From: JBKDZR01 sp047971485 | Lineage (GTDB): Bacteria; Pseudomonadota; Alphaproteobacteria; Rhodobacterales; Rhodobacteraceae | Assembly (NCBI GenBank): GCA_047971485.1 | Contig: JBKDZR010000041.1 | Span: 1-64,000, forward strand | DNA: 64,000 nucleotides | Direction: 5' to 3' | Shown: positions 8,727 through 17,975 of the stretch, piece after piece | Numbering within the stretch: position 1 is the first letter of the stretch | Layout of the letters: every line of letters begins with the position of its first letter | The notes under the pieces: generated by a model | Database searches by the model: none | Told to the model about the DNA's origin: nothing | The model's input: the letters and a program-made list of their open reading frames with translations, nothing else | Position numbers and translations under genes: made by a program

Positions 8727-9592
8727 GCGGCGACCTCCGCCAAACTGTCGAAGGTGGCCTTCATCCGGTCCGGATCCGCCGTCCGCCCGGTAAACAGGCC
8801 AAAGGCCCGCACCGCCTGGTAAACAGCCATGCCGGAACCGGGCAGAACCTGGCACCCCTTGGCCCGCGCTGCGGCCAGAAGGGCGGTCTCAAGCGGGAAA
8901 TACACGATATCAGCCACCCAGTGGCGCGGCGCAATCAGCGCTTCGGGCAGGGGCAGTCCGGGCAGTTTTTCCATGCCCATGGGGGTGGCGTTGACCAGAC
9001 CATCGGCCTCGGCGGCCGCCTGGGCCAGGTTCTCTACCGCGCCAACCCGATCCGAACCGTAGCGTTCTGCCAGCCGCGCCGTCAGCCAGTTGGCAGAAAA
9101 CCCGTCCAGATCATGGATCAACAGCTTGCCCACGCCCTGATCCAACAGCGCACTGCCCACGGCCCGCCCTGCCCCACCGGCGCCCATCAGCAACGCAGTG
9201 CCGCGCGTCGCGTCAGGCAGACCGGTACGAAAGCTTTCGCCGAAGCCCCAGTGATCGGTGTTATGCCCGTGACGGCGCCCATCGCGAAACACCACCGTAT
9301 TGACCGCGCCAAGCACCTGCGCGGCCTCGGACAGTTCGTCCAGGAACGGAATGATATCTTTCTTGAACGGGTAGGTCACGTTCAGCCCGCGAAACCCTTC
9401 GCCTTCAAGACGGCGCAGCAGGACGCCCAGATCCGGCAGGTCCTGGGTGGCGGCGTCGATCAGGCGGTAATCATAGGACAGCCCCTGGGCCTGCCCCTCA
9501 GCCATGTGCATGCGCGGGGTGCGGGACGCACCGATGCCACGCCCCAGAAGACCGACCAGAACCGTGTCCCCGGCAACGACCGGCGCGGTCAT
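8723..9592 (-). CDS. Shikimate/quinate dehydrogenase-like protein
   Basis: A 289-residue AroE-family oxidoreductase interconverting shikimate (or quinate) and its 3-dehydro form. Substrate-side residues are seen in SRTPRMH and NVTYPFK; the nucleotide-binding motif is LLMGAGGAGRAVGSALLDQG, followed by NATPMGME and GMAVYQAVRAF. In place of the NADP-selecting basic patch it has IHDLDGFSAN, with an acidic residue after the second strand, which suggests NAD preference and a catabolic dehydrogenase. It is the first gene of the operon. I prefer the ATG at 9592; an in-frame TTG four codons upstream (9604) is possible. A biosynthetic aroE probably lies elsewhere. Confidence 0.88.
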   Translation of the reverse strand: MTAPVVAGDTVLVGLLGRGIGASRTPRMHMAEGQAQGLSYDYRLIDAATQDLPDLGVLLRRLEGEGFRGLNVTYPFKKDIIPFLDELSEAAQVLGAVNTVVFRDGRRHGHNTDHWGFGESFRTGLPDATRGTALLMGAGGAGRAVGSALLDQGVGKLLIHDLDGFSANWLTARLAERYGSDRVGAVENLAQAAAEADGLVNATPMGMEKLPGLPLPEALIAPRHWVADIVYFPLETALLAAARAKGCQVLPGSGMAVYQAVRAFGLFTGRTADPDRMKATFDSLAEVAA

Positions 9593-9663
9593 GCGACCGG
9601 GCAATTCGTACGATGCGACATAGCTTGCCCCTCCCTGCGCAGGCCGACGATTCGCGCCATATT

Positions 9664-9709
9664 GTTCGTTCTGGTTAATTCAGTCAAGAAAATGTTCGTG
9701 ACAGTTAAT
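9664..9709. promoter_or_regulatory. Tandem direct-repeat operator between aroE-like and tetR genes
   Basis: Two copies of GTTCGT-N4-GTTAAT (9664-9679 and 9694-9709) lie exactly 30 bp apart, three helical turns, in the 188-bp divergent intergenic region. The spacing and position suit binding by the adjacent TetR-family protein on one face of the DNA. Confidence 0.55.
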
Positions 9710-9780
9710 AGCGCCATCCGCTATGCATTCGGTCAGGGCGGATCCGCCACGCGGGTCCCAGGAACCGTTCAGGACATGTC

Positions 9781-10461
9781 ATGAAGACCAAAGACGGCCA
9801 CGACCCGAAGGCCCCGCCACGTCGCGGAAAATGGAAGCAGGACCCCGAGAAAGTCCGCGCCGACATCCTGCGGATCGCCCGCAAGGCCTTTGCCGCCAAT
9901 GGCTTGTCCGGCACACGGATCGAGGAAATCGCCGCCCAAACCGAAACCTCCAAACGGATGATCTATTACTATTTCGGCGACAAGGAGGGGCTCTACAGCG
10001 AGGTTCTGGCCGATGCCTATCGCCGGATGCGCGCCGCCGAGGACGCGCTGGACCTGGGCGGCGTACCCCCGGTTCAGGCACTGCGCCAACTGGTGGCTTT
10101 TACCTTCGACCACCACCGCGCGGAACGCGATTTCATCCGGCTGGTGATGATCGAAAACATGCATGACGGCCAATATCTGCCGGCGGCCCAGGACATGTCG
10201 GGCCAGAACAGTTCCGCGATCCGGCTGCTGGAGGACATCTATGCCCGGGGCTGCGCGGCCGGGCTGTTCCGCCCGGGCCTGAGCGCGGTGGAACTGCACT
10301 GGCACATCTCGGCGCTGTGCTATTTCAACGTCTCGAACCGCACGACCTTTTCGCGGATTTTCGGGGATGCGCTGTTCAGCAAGGCAGGCCAGACAAGGCT
10401 GCGTGAACAAGTCTGCGACATGGTGCTCAGCTTTGTTCAGGCCAACGATCCGCATCGCTGA
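9781..10461 (+). CDS. TetR/AcrR-family regulator of the quinate/shikimate operon
   Basis: A 226-residue TetR-family DNA-binding protein. The N-terminal helix-turn-helix is clear (RADILRIARKAFAANGLSGTRIEEIA, then TSKRMIYYYFGDKEGLYSEVL), after a basic leader of about 25 residues. The C-terminal ligand domain contains HHRAERDFIRLVMIENMHDG. It is transcribed divergently from the aroE-quiC-TRAP-aroQ operon and probably represses it, with dehydroshikimate, quinate or protocatechuate as candidate inducer. Target and ligand are inferred from position. Confidence 0.88.
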   Translation: MKTKDGHDPKAPPRRGKWKQDPEKVRADILRIARKAFAANGLSGTRIEEIAAQTETSKRMIYYYFGDKEGLYSEVLADAYRRMRAAEDALDLGGVPPVQALRQLVAFTFDHHRAERDFIRLVMIENMHDGQYLPAAQDMSGQNSSAIRLLEDIYARGCAAGLFRPGLSAVELHWHISALCYFNVSNRTTFSRIFGDALFSKAGQTRLREQVCDMVLSFVQANDPHR

Positions 10462-10478
10462 ACTGCGGCTGGAACGAC

Positions 10479-10508
10479 GGCCCAACCGTCATCAAAAGCA
10501 GGTTGGCC
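10479..10508. terminator. Weak hairpin between convergent tetR and TAXI-TRAP permease genes
   Basis: GGCCCAACC / GGTTGGCC can pair with one bulged base around a 13-nt loop, in a 47-bp convergent gap. There is no T-run. Low-confidence transcript end. Confidence 0.3.
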
Positions 10509-12485
10509 TCAATCCATCCCAGGACCAGCCCGTCGCAACGCACCCAGCATCGGCAAGTGCAGCCCAACCGCCAGTACACCGCCCAAGGCCATCGGCCAAA
10601 TCCCTAAGCCAAATCCGCTGTGCGGCAGGATCAGGGCCAGACCACACAGCCCGAACAGCAAGCGCTCCCATGGTCTCAACGGACGCGACTCATACCCGAC
10701 CAGCGCGCAGGACACATGCCACAGACCAAACGCCGCAGCAGCAAAGTCGACCAGAACCCAATGTACCGGTCCCTGCAACAGAAGCGTCGGCGACAGCACG
10801 AACAGGAACGGCACCACAAAGGCCGACCAGCCCAAGCGCATGGCCACAAAGCCAGTACGCATCGCCGCGCCCTCTGCCAGCTTTGCCGCCGTGAAGGCTG
10901 CAATACAGACTGGCGGGGTGATGAAGGACAGCACGCCAAAATAGAATACGAACAAATGCGCAGCCATCGGACTAACCCCGACCTCAATCATCGACGGCGC
11001 AACCAGCGACGCAACCAGCACATAGACGCCGATCGTCGGCATGCCCATGCCCAGCACGATGCAGACCACGGCGGCCACGAAAAGCAGCAGCAACAGGTTA
11101 TCGCCACCGACCTGCGATAAATACAGCGTCAAGGCAAAGGCCAGCCCCGACTTGGCCAGTGTCCCGATCACCAGCCCGACGGCACAGCCGATCATGATCA
11201 GATCAATCACTTGCGATCCGGTACGCGCCACAGCCCAGAACAAATCCTTCAGGGTCATACGGCGCCCCTTGTAGCCAACCGTCATTCCCAGAACGGCCAG
11301 AACCGCGCAGGCATCCAGCGCAGCCGAATCGGCCGGTCGGTTTCGCCAGAACAGGTCAAACACCAGTACAGCGAAGGGCAGGATGAAGATCCAGCCACTG
11401 CGCAGCACCGGCCCCACGCGCGGGATGCGGCTTTCATCAATCCTCTGGATGTTCCGCTTGGCCGCCTCCAGATCGACCTGCATGAACACGCCAAGGAAGT
11501 ACAGCAAACCGGGAACCAGCGCCGCCATGATGATCGCGCTGTATTCCACACCCAGATTGTCCGCCATGATGAAAGCCGCAGCCCCCATCACCGGAGGCAT
11601 GATCTGACCACCGGTCGAGGCCACCGCCTCAATCGCGCCGGCAGTATTGGCATTGAAGCCTCCCCGCTTCATCATCGGAATCGTGAATGAACCGGTGGAC
11701 ATGACGTTGGATACCGCATTACCGGAAATGGATCCGAACATCGCCGAAGCAAAGGTGGATATCTTCGCCGAACCACCCCGGAACCGGCCCATTGCCGCAA
11801 CTGCGATGTCATTCATGAACTCCGCCGCACCCGAGCGGTTCATCAGCGCCGACATGAGCAAGAAGGCAACCACAATCGTCGCCACCACCTTCAGCGGAAT
11901 GCCCATCAGGGCATTGGTATCGAAGGCCAGATAGACCGCCAGCGCTTCGGGCCGCGTCTTCTGTCCAGCGAAGGCACCTGGGATGTAATGCCCGTACAGA
12001 CCATAGGCCAGAAACACCCCAAGCACGATCAACAAGACCGGCCCTGTCGCGCGGCGCACCCCATCGGCCGTAAGAACCAGAATGATCGTTGCGCACAGCA
12101 CCGCATCGAAAGGGCGATAGATGATCTGATAGGAAAGCTCAGGATAGTTCACCGCCAAGTATATGCAGGCGGCAAAACCCGATATGGCCAAGGCCCAATC
12201 ATACCACGGAACCGAGGTGTCCCGGACACGTCCGCGAACATCAAAGCGCGTAAAGACCAGAAGAAAGGCCAGCCCGATGACCGGGAACAGGAACTGCTGC
12301 TCGAACAGTTGCAGGCCCAGCCAGGCACGGTACAGATCCTGTGCTTCGAACAGACAGGCGACCGTCAGAACCACACATAATGCGATGGTGACAACACGCA
12401 TTACCCCCGGCAAGGGCGACACAAGCTCTGCCTCGGTGCGGGGCACGGCAGCGCTATCGCCCAGATCGTCATCTGTCGTTTCCAT
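10509..12485 (-). CDS. TAXI-type TRAP transporter fused permease (DctQM fusion)
   Basis: A 658-residue membrane protein in which the small and large TRAP permeases are fused, as is usual for TAXI systems. The first roughly 200 residues form the DctQ-like part. The DctM-like part starts near SGAAEFMNDIAVAAMGRFRGGSA and carries SISGNAVSNVMSTGSFTIP, GGQIMPPVMGAAAFIMA, MPTIGVYVLVASLVAP and SFITPPVCIAAFTA. It pairs with the TAXI binding protein encoded 89 bp upstream. No catabolic gene is adjacent, so the substrate cannot be suggested; glutamate, C4-dicarboxylates and others are known for the family. Confidence 0.92.
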   Translation of the reverse strand: METTDDDLGDSAAVPRTEAELVSPLPGVMRVVTIALCVVLTVACLFEAQDLYRAWLGLQLFEQQFLFPVIGLAFLLVFTRFDVRGRVRDTSVPWYDWALAISGFAACIYLAVNYPELSYQIIYRPFDAVLCATIILVLTADGVRRATGPVLLIVLGVFLAYGLYGHYIPGAFAGQKTRPEALAVYLAFDTNALMGIPLKVVATIVVAFLLMSALMNRSGAAEFMNDIAVAAMGRFRGGSAKISTFASAMFGSISGNAVSNVMSTGSFTIPMMKRGGFNANTAGAIEAVASTGGQIMPPVMGAAAFIMADNLGVEYSAIIMAALVPGLLYFLGVFMQVDLEAAKRNIQRIDESRIPRVGPVLRSGWIFILPFAVLVFDLFWRNRPADSAALDACAVLAVLGMTVGYKGRRMTLKDLFWAVARTGSQVIDLIMIGCAVGLVIGTLAKSGLAFALTLYLSQVGGDNLLLLLFVAAVVCIVLGMGMPTIGVYVLVASLVAPSMIEVGVSPMAAHLFVFYFGVLSFITPPVCIAAFTAAKLAEGAAMRTGFVAMRLGWSAFVVPFLFVLSPTLLLQGPVHWVLVDFAAAAFGLWHVSCALVGYESRPLRPWERLLFGLCGLALILPHSGFGLGIWPMALGGVLAVGLHLPMLGALRRAGPGMD

Positions 12486-12574
12486 CGGTCACTCACAAGG
12501 CTGAAAGGGTCTCCTGCGGTGGGATGCGCAGGGATTGCGGCATACGCAACGCCCCCGCACCGATCGCTTCGGAT

Positions 12575-13519
12575 CTACAGACCCATCTCGTCAAAGTAGC
12601 GCTGCGCGCCCGGGTGAAAGACCAGCCCCTCAAGCGGCCGCGACATCATGGCGACATCCATCGTGTTCAGGATTGGCACCGCAGCGGCAAGGTCCGCCTG
12701 GTGCTCGGCGATGGCCTTCACAAGGCTATACACAACATCCTCATCCACATGGGTCGAACTCATCAGATACATATCCTGCACCAGCACGTTGGTCGGCTCA
12801 TCGGCGCCGGGCACACCCGATATCTGTGTCAAATACGTATTGGGATAGGCCGCCTGCATTGCCTCTATCGCCTCCGGCGTATCCCTGAGACTGAGGATCC
12901 GGATTCCGCCGGTCTCCGCCTCCAGTCGCCGCAGCAGCGCTCCCCCCAGGCCGGAGAAGATCATATCAAGATCGCCGGCCGCAAACATCTCGACCGAAGC
13001 GCCGGAACTGGGCACAGGAACGGATGTCAGCGTGGTTTCATCAATACCAAGATTATCCAGCATTGCCTTGCGGCTGGCCAGCAGGCCCTGCTGCGCAGTG
13101 AAGCCGCTGGGCGCGCGCTTGCCTGTTGCATCGTCAGCAGTTCTGATCCCGGCATCGTCCCGGACAATCACGCTGGCGGTAAAAGGCACGATCCGAGCGA
13201 CGGCACGCCACTCGGGAAACGTCCGTCCCGCGAATTCGCGCTCACCTGTCAAAACCGCATTGATATCGCCGATCGTATTCAGCCCGAAGGCCAATTCCCC
13301 GGTATTGACCAGCACGATATGCTGCGCGTTTGAGGTATGCGGAACCGCCCGCGCATTGAGCCCTCCGTGATCTGCGGCCACCTTGGCCAAAGCGGCCCCA
13401 ATCGCACCCGAAGTCCCGCTTTGCACGCCGGTCCCGATACCGACCGACTGCGCACCCACACCGCCCGCAAGCCCAACAGCCAGCCCAACGGCGGCACAGA
13501 TCCTGAATACAGTCTTCAT
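12575..13519 (-). CDS. TAXI-family TRAP transporter solute-binding subunit
   Basis: A 314-residue exported binding protein with a signal peptide (MKTVFRICAAVGLAVGLAGG, cleavage near VGAQ). The TAXI start of the mature protein is recognisable (IGTGVQSGTSGAIGAALAKV), and so are ARAVPHTSNAQHIVLVNTGE and DLDMIFSGLGG. It delivers an unknown organic anion to the fused permease downstream. The 204 bp upstream of it, to 13723, show no other gene and presumably hold the promoter. Confidence 0.9.
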   Translation of the reverse strand: MKTVFRICAAVGLAVGLAGGVGAQSVGIGTGVQSGTSGAIGAALAKVAADHGGLNARAVPHTSNAQHIVLVNTGELAFGLNTIGDINAVLTGEREFAGRTFPEWRAVARIVPFTASVIVRDDAGIRTADDATGKRAPSGFTAQQGLLASRKAMLDNLGIDETTLTSVPVPSSGASVEMFAAGDLDMIFSGLGGALLRRLEAETGGIRILSLRDTPEAIEAMQAAYPNTYLTQISGVPGADEPTNVLVQDMYLMSSTHVDEDVVYSLVKAIAEHQADLAAAVPILNTMDVAMMSRPLEGLVFHPGAQRYFDEMGL

Positions 13520-13723
13520 GTTGCCCTCCCCAGCATCGCAGGAAAGTGCCCAAAATCTTCCTTCACTTCCCCAGCTTCCACCAGCCTAGCGAAAGGGCCG
13601 CTTTTAACAGGAGAGGCTAAATTCAAGACATAATGTTGCAGATTTAACCTGCCCCGCAATCGCCAATCCTGTCCATAATCAGCGGCGCAGAGGAACAGAA
13701 AACGGCGGCGGCTTGACCCAATG

Positions 13724-14836
13724 TCAGATCAAAACCCCGGTCGCATAAAGCCGCACCTTCAGCCCCCCATGGGCAACGATCGGGCCGGCGGGACCAAAGG
13801 GCAGCCCCGTTGCCCGGGCCAGCGTCCTGTCCGAGGTGATCACCCCGACCCGCCAGCCGCCGAACCGGGCCATCAGCACCTTTCCCAATGTTCCATAAAG
13901 GCCCCGCAGCGGCCCCGCCCCCGCGATCCGTCCGCCATAGGGCGGGTTGACGATGATCAACCCCGGCGGCCCGTCGGGGCGCTGCACATCGCCGATGGCC
14001 GTGCGCTGGAACGCGGTAATCGTCTCAATGCCGGCACGGGCGGCGTTGTCGCGGCTCATCCGGATGGCCCCATCATCGCGATCGGAACCGTAGAACCGCA
14101 GCGGGGTCGCGCCAGGCACATGACCGGCGCGCATTTCCGCCCAGGCTGCAGGATCGAAGCTGGCCAGATCCTCAAAGGCAAAGCTGCGCGCCCGGCCCGG
14201 CGCCAGGCCCAGGGCGATCTCGGCCGCCTCGATCACGAAGGTACCCGAACCACACATGGGATCCAGCACCGGTTCCGCCCCGGTATAGCCGCTGGCGCGC
14301 AGGAACAGGGCGGCCAGGGTTTCGCGCATGGGCGCCTTGTTCACCGCCTGCTTGAAGCCGCGCTTGTGCAGGGCCTCGCCGGAACTGTCGACGCTGATCG
14401 TGCACAGGTCATCCTCGATGCGCACCTTGATCACCACCCGCGCATCGGCGGAAACGGGCGCCCCCAGTTCCTCACGGATCGCGGTTTCCACCCGCTGCGC
14501 CGCCGCCCCCGCGTGATAGATCCGCGATTTGCGGCAGGTCGCCTCGACCCGGACCGGCACATCCCGGCGCAGCGTGTCGGCCCAGGGAAAGCGACGGGCG
14601 CGCTTGTCCAGCTGCGCCAGATGCAACGCCCGGAACGCGCCCAGACGCACCAGCACCCGCCCGGCGCCGCGCAATTCCAGATTGGCGCGCCAAACCTCAG
14701 GCCAGCCACCGCGCACAGAAACGCCCCCCGGGCCGGCCACGACATCGGCAAACCCCCGATCACGGGCCTCATCGGCCAGCAGGGCTTCCAGCCCCGGCGG
14801 GGCAACCAGAAAGATGTCAAGTGACGGCACATTCAT
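13724..14836 (-). CDS. THUMP-domain class I RNA methyltransferase, RlmL family
   Basis: A 370-residue SAM-dependent RNA methyltransferase of the RlmL/YcbY group, which makes N2-methylguanosine in 23S rRNA. The N-terminal THUMP region spans about 1-160; FKQAVNKAPMRETLAALFLRASGY leads into the methylase. The SAM motif is DPMCGSGTFVIEAAE, and the catalytic motif is NPPYG, typical of base-amino methylation. It is only the methyltransferase half of the E. coli RlmL-RlmK fusion. It is a stand-alone housekeeping gene. The exact target nucleotide is not provable here. Confidence 0.9.
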   Translation of the reverse strand: MNVPSLDIFLVAPPGLEALLADEARDRGFADVVAGPGGVSVRGGWPEVWRANLELRGAGRVLVRLGAFRALHLAQLDKRARRFPWADTLRRDVPVRVEATCRKSRIYHAGAAAQRVETAIREELGAPVSADARVVIKVRIEDDLCTISVDSSGEALHKRGFKQAVNKAPMRETLAALFLRASGYTGAEPVLDPMCGSGTFVIEAAEIALGLAPGRARSFAFEDLASFDPAAWAEMRAGHVPGATPLRFYGSDRDDGAIRMSRDNAARAGIETITAFQRTAIGDVQRPDGPPGLIIVNPPYGGRIAGAGPLRGLYGTLGKVLMARFGGWRVGVITSDRTLARATGLPFGPAGPIVAHGGLKVRLYATGVLI

Positions 14837-14958
14837 CCGCCCCCTTTAGCGCAGCCGGAAAACAGGGGACAGCCCATTGCGCAAGATGATTGCGCAACCC
14901 AAACGGACATGTGAAAAAGCCCCATTAGGGACGCAGATCATCGGAGGAAGTCAAAGGC

Positions 14959-15537
14959 ATGTACAGCATTCGTCTTTTTGCCATTCGCCACTCACGCAGC
15001 TTTGAGTGGATATACCAACGGCTCGAATCGGTGATGGTTGCCCTCGATCCGGTTTTCAGAAAAATCGGCTATGACCGCCTCGAACGGCCCGCCGCCTTCA
15101 CCGAACGCCACCTCAAGGGGCTGCTGTTCGACTGCAAGATGTGCGGCCAGTGCGTGCTGTCCTCGACCGGGATGTCCTGCCCGATGAACTGCCCCAAACA
15201 GTTGCGCAACGGCCCCTGCGGCGGGGTCCGCCCCGGCGGCTTCTGCGAGGTGAAACCCGCCATGCGCTGCGTCTGGGTCGAAGGCTGGGGCGGCGCCCAA
15301 CGGATGAAGGACGGCGACAAGATCCGCGAAGTCCTGCCCCCCGTGGACCGGAGCCTCGAAGGATCCTCGGCCTGGCTGCGCGCCAGCCGCGAAAAGGCCG
15401 CCAGCCTGCGCGGTGAGAACGACAAACCGCGCTCGGCCCTGGCAACCGCCTTCGCCGGCGCCCGCCAGATCGAACCCGCCTCGGCACCGCTGGCCGATGA
15501 ACCGAAACGCGCGATCAACAAGGGGACCGGAAAATGA
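14959..15537 (+). CDS. Methylenetetrahydrofolate reductase C-terminal-domain protein (MetV-like)
   Basis: A 192-residue protein with a cysteine-rich central block, CKMCGQCVLSSTGMSCPMNC at about 59-78, followed by NGPCGGVRPGGFCEVKP. This matches the MTHFR_C (MetV-like) family found as the small partner of MetF in acetogens and in some one-carbon-using proteobacteria; the cysteines are expected to hold a metal or Fe-S centre. The start at 14959 has a good ribosome site (GGAGGAAG). Its end overlaps the MetF-like gene by 4 bp, so the two almost certainly form a complex. A later start at MVALDPVF is possible. Confidence 0.8.
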   Translation: MYSIRLFAIRHSRSFEWIYQRLESVMVALDPVFRKIGYDRLERPAAFTERHLKGLLFDCKMCGQCVLSSTGMSCPMNCPKQLRNGPCGGVRPGGFCEVKPAMRCVWVEGWGGAQRMKDGDKIREVLPPVDRSLEGSSAWLRASREKAASLRGENDKPRSALATAFAGARQIEPASAPLADEPKRAINKGTGK

Positions 15538-16538
15538 GCACCTTCTTCAGAGATCCCAATGCCATCCGGCCCTATGAGGAACCGCCCGAAGGCTGCGTTG
15601 CCGGCAGTCTGCTGGAAATGGCGCTGCGTGCCGGTGAATTCGCCGTCACCGCAGAACTGAACCCCCCTGACAGCGCCGACCCCGAAGACGTGTTCGAAGC
15701 CGCCCGCCCGCTGGCCGAGGTTTCCCACGGGATCAACGCCACCGATGCCTCGGGCGCTAACTGCCACATGTCCTCAATCGGGATCTGTTCGCTGCTGACG
15801 CGGCGGGGGCTGGGCTCAATCTACCAGATCTCCTGTCGGGACCGGAACCGTATCGCCATCCAGGGCGACGTGCTGGGCGCCGCCGCCATGGGGGTCAAGA
15901 ACGTCCTCTGCCTGACCGGGGATGGCGTCGGCGTGGGCGACCAACCCGGCGCCAAACCCGTCTTCGATTTCGATTCCCTGACCCTGCTGCGCACTATCCG
16001 CACCATGCGCGACGAAGGCATGTTCCTGTCAGGCCGCAAGATCACCCGCCCCCCGCGCCTGTTCATCGGGGCAGCGGAAAACCCCTGCATCCCGCCGCTG
16101 GAATGGCGCGCCGACCGGCTGGCCAAAAAGGTCGAGGCCGGGGCCGATTTCATCCAGACCAACTACATCTTCGACATCCCCGCCTTCGAGGCCTTCATGG
16201 AACGTGTGCGTGACATGGGGCTGGACAAGAAGGTGTTCATACTGGCCGGCGTCGGCCCCCTGGCCTCGGCCAAGGCCGCACGCTGGATGCGCTCGAACGT
16301 ACCCGGAATCCACGTCCCCGACCATGTGATCGACCGGCTGGAAAAAGCAGACAAACCCGGTGAGGAAGGCAAGCGCATCTGCATTGAACTGATCTCCCAG
16401 ATCCGCGAAATCGCCGGCGTGGCCGGCGTTCACATCATGGCCTACCGCCGGGAACATCAGGTCGCAGAAATCGTCCGTGCGGCGGGGATCCCCCTGCCAC
16501 ATACCCCCAAGCCCGCCGTCGAGGCCCCAACCGCCTGA
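15534..16538 (+). CDS. Methylenetetrahydrofolate reductase (MetF-like)
   Basis: A 334-residue MTHFR-family TIM barrel interconverting 5,10-methylene- and 5-methyl-tetrahydrofolate with a flavin. Landmarks include FAVTAELNPPDSADP with the catalytic glutamate, NATDASGANCHMSS, MGVKNVLCLTGDG, FIQTNYIFDI and the C-terminal GVHIMAYRRE. It is longer than E. coli MetF and is translationally coupled to the MetV-like gene (ATGA overlap). In this aromatic-catabolic setting it may process methyl-THF from O-demethylation toward formate, but no tetrahydrofolate-dependent demethylase (LigM/DesA) is in the window. Confidence 0.85.
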   Translation: MSTFFRDPNAIRPYEEPPEGCVAGSLLEMALRAGEFAVTAELNPPDSADPEDVFEAARPLAEVSHGINATDASGANCHMSSIGICSLLTRRGLGSIYQISCRDRNRIAIQGDVLGAAAMGVKNVLCLTGDGVGVGDQPGAKPVFDFDSLTLLRTIRTMRDEGMFLSGRKITRPPRLFIGAAENPCIPPLEWRADRLAKKVEAGADFIQTNYIFDIPAFEAFMERVRDMGLDKKVFILAGVGPLASAKAARWMRSNVPGIHVPDHVIDRLEKADKPGEEGKRICIELISQIREIAGVAGVHIMAYRREHQVAEIVRAAGIPLPHTPKPAVEAPTA

Positions 16539-16580
16539 CAGGCCGCTGGGCGGCACTGCCCGCCGTCCCGGCGCAACCGC

Positions 16581-16604
16581 AGCGCCGTCCGTCAGGACGG
16601 CGCT
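16581..16604. terminator. Hairpin between convergent metF-like and TRAP permease genes
   Basis: Perfect 10-bp stem AGCGCCGTCC / GGACGGCGCT with a 4-nt GTCA loop, in the 135-bp convergent gap. It lacks a T-run. It is probably a bidirectional transcript end. The surrounding DNA is unusually rich in GGCGCC/GCCGGC-type words. Confidence 0.45.
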
Positions 16605-16673
16605 GCCGGGCCCAACCGTCTGCGCCGCGTCAGCGGCGCCGGCGGGCGGGAGGACCCCCTCCCCTTTCCCTGC

Positions 16674-17975
16674 CTACAACAATGCCGGCAGCGCCAAAAC
16701 CAGTCCCGGAAAGGCAATGATCAGCGCAACAACGATGAAATCCGCCACAAGAAAGGGCAAAACGCCAGCAAAGATCTGCACGACACTGACGTATTTCTCG
16801 GCCACACTGCGAATGACGAACACATTCAGCCCCACCGGCGGGGTAATCATCCCGACCTCCAGCAACTTCACCACCAGAACCCCGAACCAGATCAGGCTCA
16901 GCCCTTCAGCGTTCAGGATCGGCAGCAACACCGGCAAGGTGACCAGAAGCGCCCCGAACGGTTCCATGAACGTTCCCAGCGCCACATAGATCAACACGAT
17001 CATCAGCATCAGCTGGAGATAGCTCAGATCCGCCGAGGTCACCATCGACGAGATGAACCCGCCCAGTCCGGTAATCCCCAAAAAGCGGGTGAACATCGCC
17101 GCCCCGACCCCAATGATGAAAATCGAGGCCGAGGTCATCAGCGTCTCGATCAGCGATTCCTGCAACACCTTGCGCGTCAACCGCCCCGAAACCCCGGCAA
17201 TAATGATCGACCCCAGCGCCCCCACCGCCCCGGCCTCGGTCGCGGTGAAAAGGCCGCCGAACAGCCCGCCGAACACAAGAACCACCAGTGCCAGGATCGG
17301 CCAGACCTCCTTCAAGGCCTCGCGCCGACCCTTGACCTCGGCCCCGTTCAACTGACGCGGCACAATATCGGGGCGCAGCCAGGCCAGGATCAGGATGATC
17401 GCAGCATAGCTGAGCGCGGTCATCAGACCGATCCCGACCCCGCCAATGAACACCTGGGTGATCGATGTCTCGGCAAAGACCCCATAAACGATCATCAGGA
17501 TCGAGGGCGGGATCAGCGCCCCGATGGTGCCCCCCGCCGCAATGGACCCCGCCGCCACCGACGGCCGGTATCCGGCGCGCACCATTTCCGGAATGGCGAT
17601 GCGCCCCATCGCCGCCGCACAGGCCAGCGACGATCCCGACACAGCGGCAAACCCCGAACAGGCAAAGATGGAACTGATCGCCAGCCCACCGGGCACCCGC
17701 GCCAACACCGCCTTGGCAGCATCGAACAAGCCCCCGGTCAGCCCGGAATGAAAGGACACGAATCCCATCAGCAGGAACATGGGCACCGCGCTCATCGTCC
17801 AGCTGGCAACAAAACTGTAGGGCGTGTTCGACACAATCCCCAACGCCGGGGTCACGCCCAGCAAGGAAACGATACCGCCAAAGGACACGGTGATCAGCGC
17901 CAGCGCGACAGGCACCCGCAACAGTAACAGAATGAACAGCGCCAGAACGCCATAGGCCCCGGTTTCGACACTCAT
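16674..17975 (-). CDS. TRAP transporter large permease (DctM type), putative hydroxycinnamate
   Basis: A 433-residue DctM-type permease with about 12 helices; ARVPGGLAISSIFACSGFAAVSG, GTIGALIPPSILMIVYG and MITPPVGLNVFVIRSV are the characteristic loops. It is the last gene of an operon that starts with a crotonase gene and a MarR regulator and runs divergently to feruloyl-CoA synthase. The likely substrates are therefore ferulate, p-coumarate or their dihydro forms. TRAP systems for these acids are established (TarPQM of Rhodopseudomonas palustris), but the assignment here rests on context. Confidence 0.9.
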   Translation of the reverse strand: MSVETGAYGVLALFILLLLRVPVALALITVSFGGIVSLLGVTPALGIVSNTPYSFVASWTMSAVPMFLLMGFVSFHSGLTGGLFDAAKAVLARVPGGLAISSIFACSGFAAVSGSSLACAAAMGRIAIPEMVRAGYRPSVAAGSIAAGGTIGALIPPSILMIVYGVFAETSITQVFIGGVGIGLMTALSYAAIILILAWLRPDIVPRQLNGAEVKGRREALKEVWPILALVVLVFGGLFGGLFTATEAGAVGALGSIIIAGVSGRLTRKVLQESLIETLMTSASIFIIGVGAAMFTRFLGITGLGGFISSMVTSADLSYLQLMLMIVLIYVALGTFMEPFGALLVTLPVLLPILNAEGLSLIWFGVLVVKLLEVGMITPPVGLNVFVIRSVAEKYVSVVQIFAGVLPFLVADFIVVALIIAFPGLVLALPALL

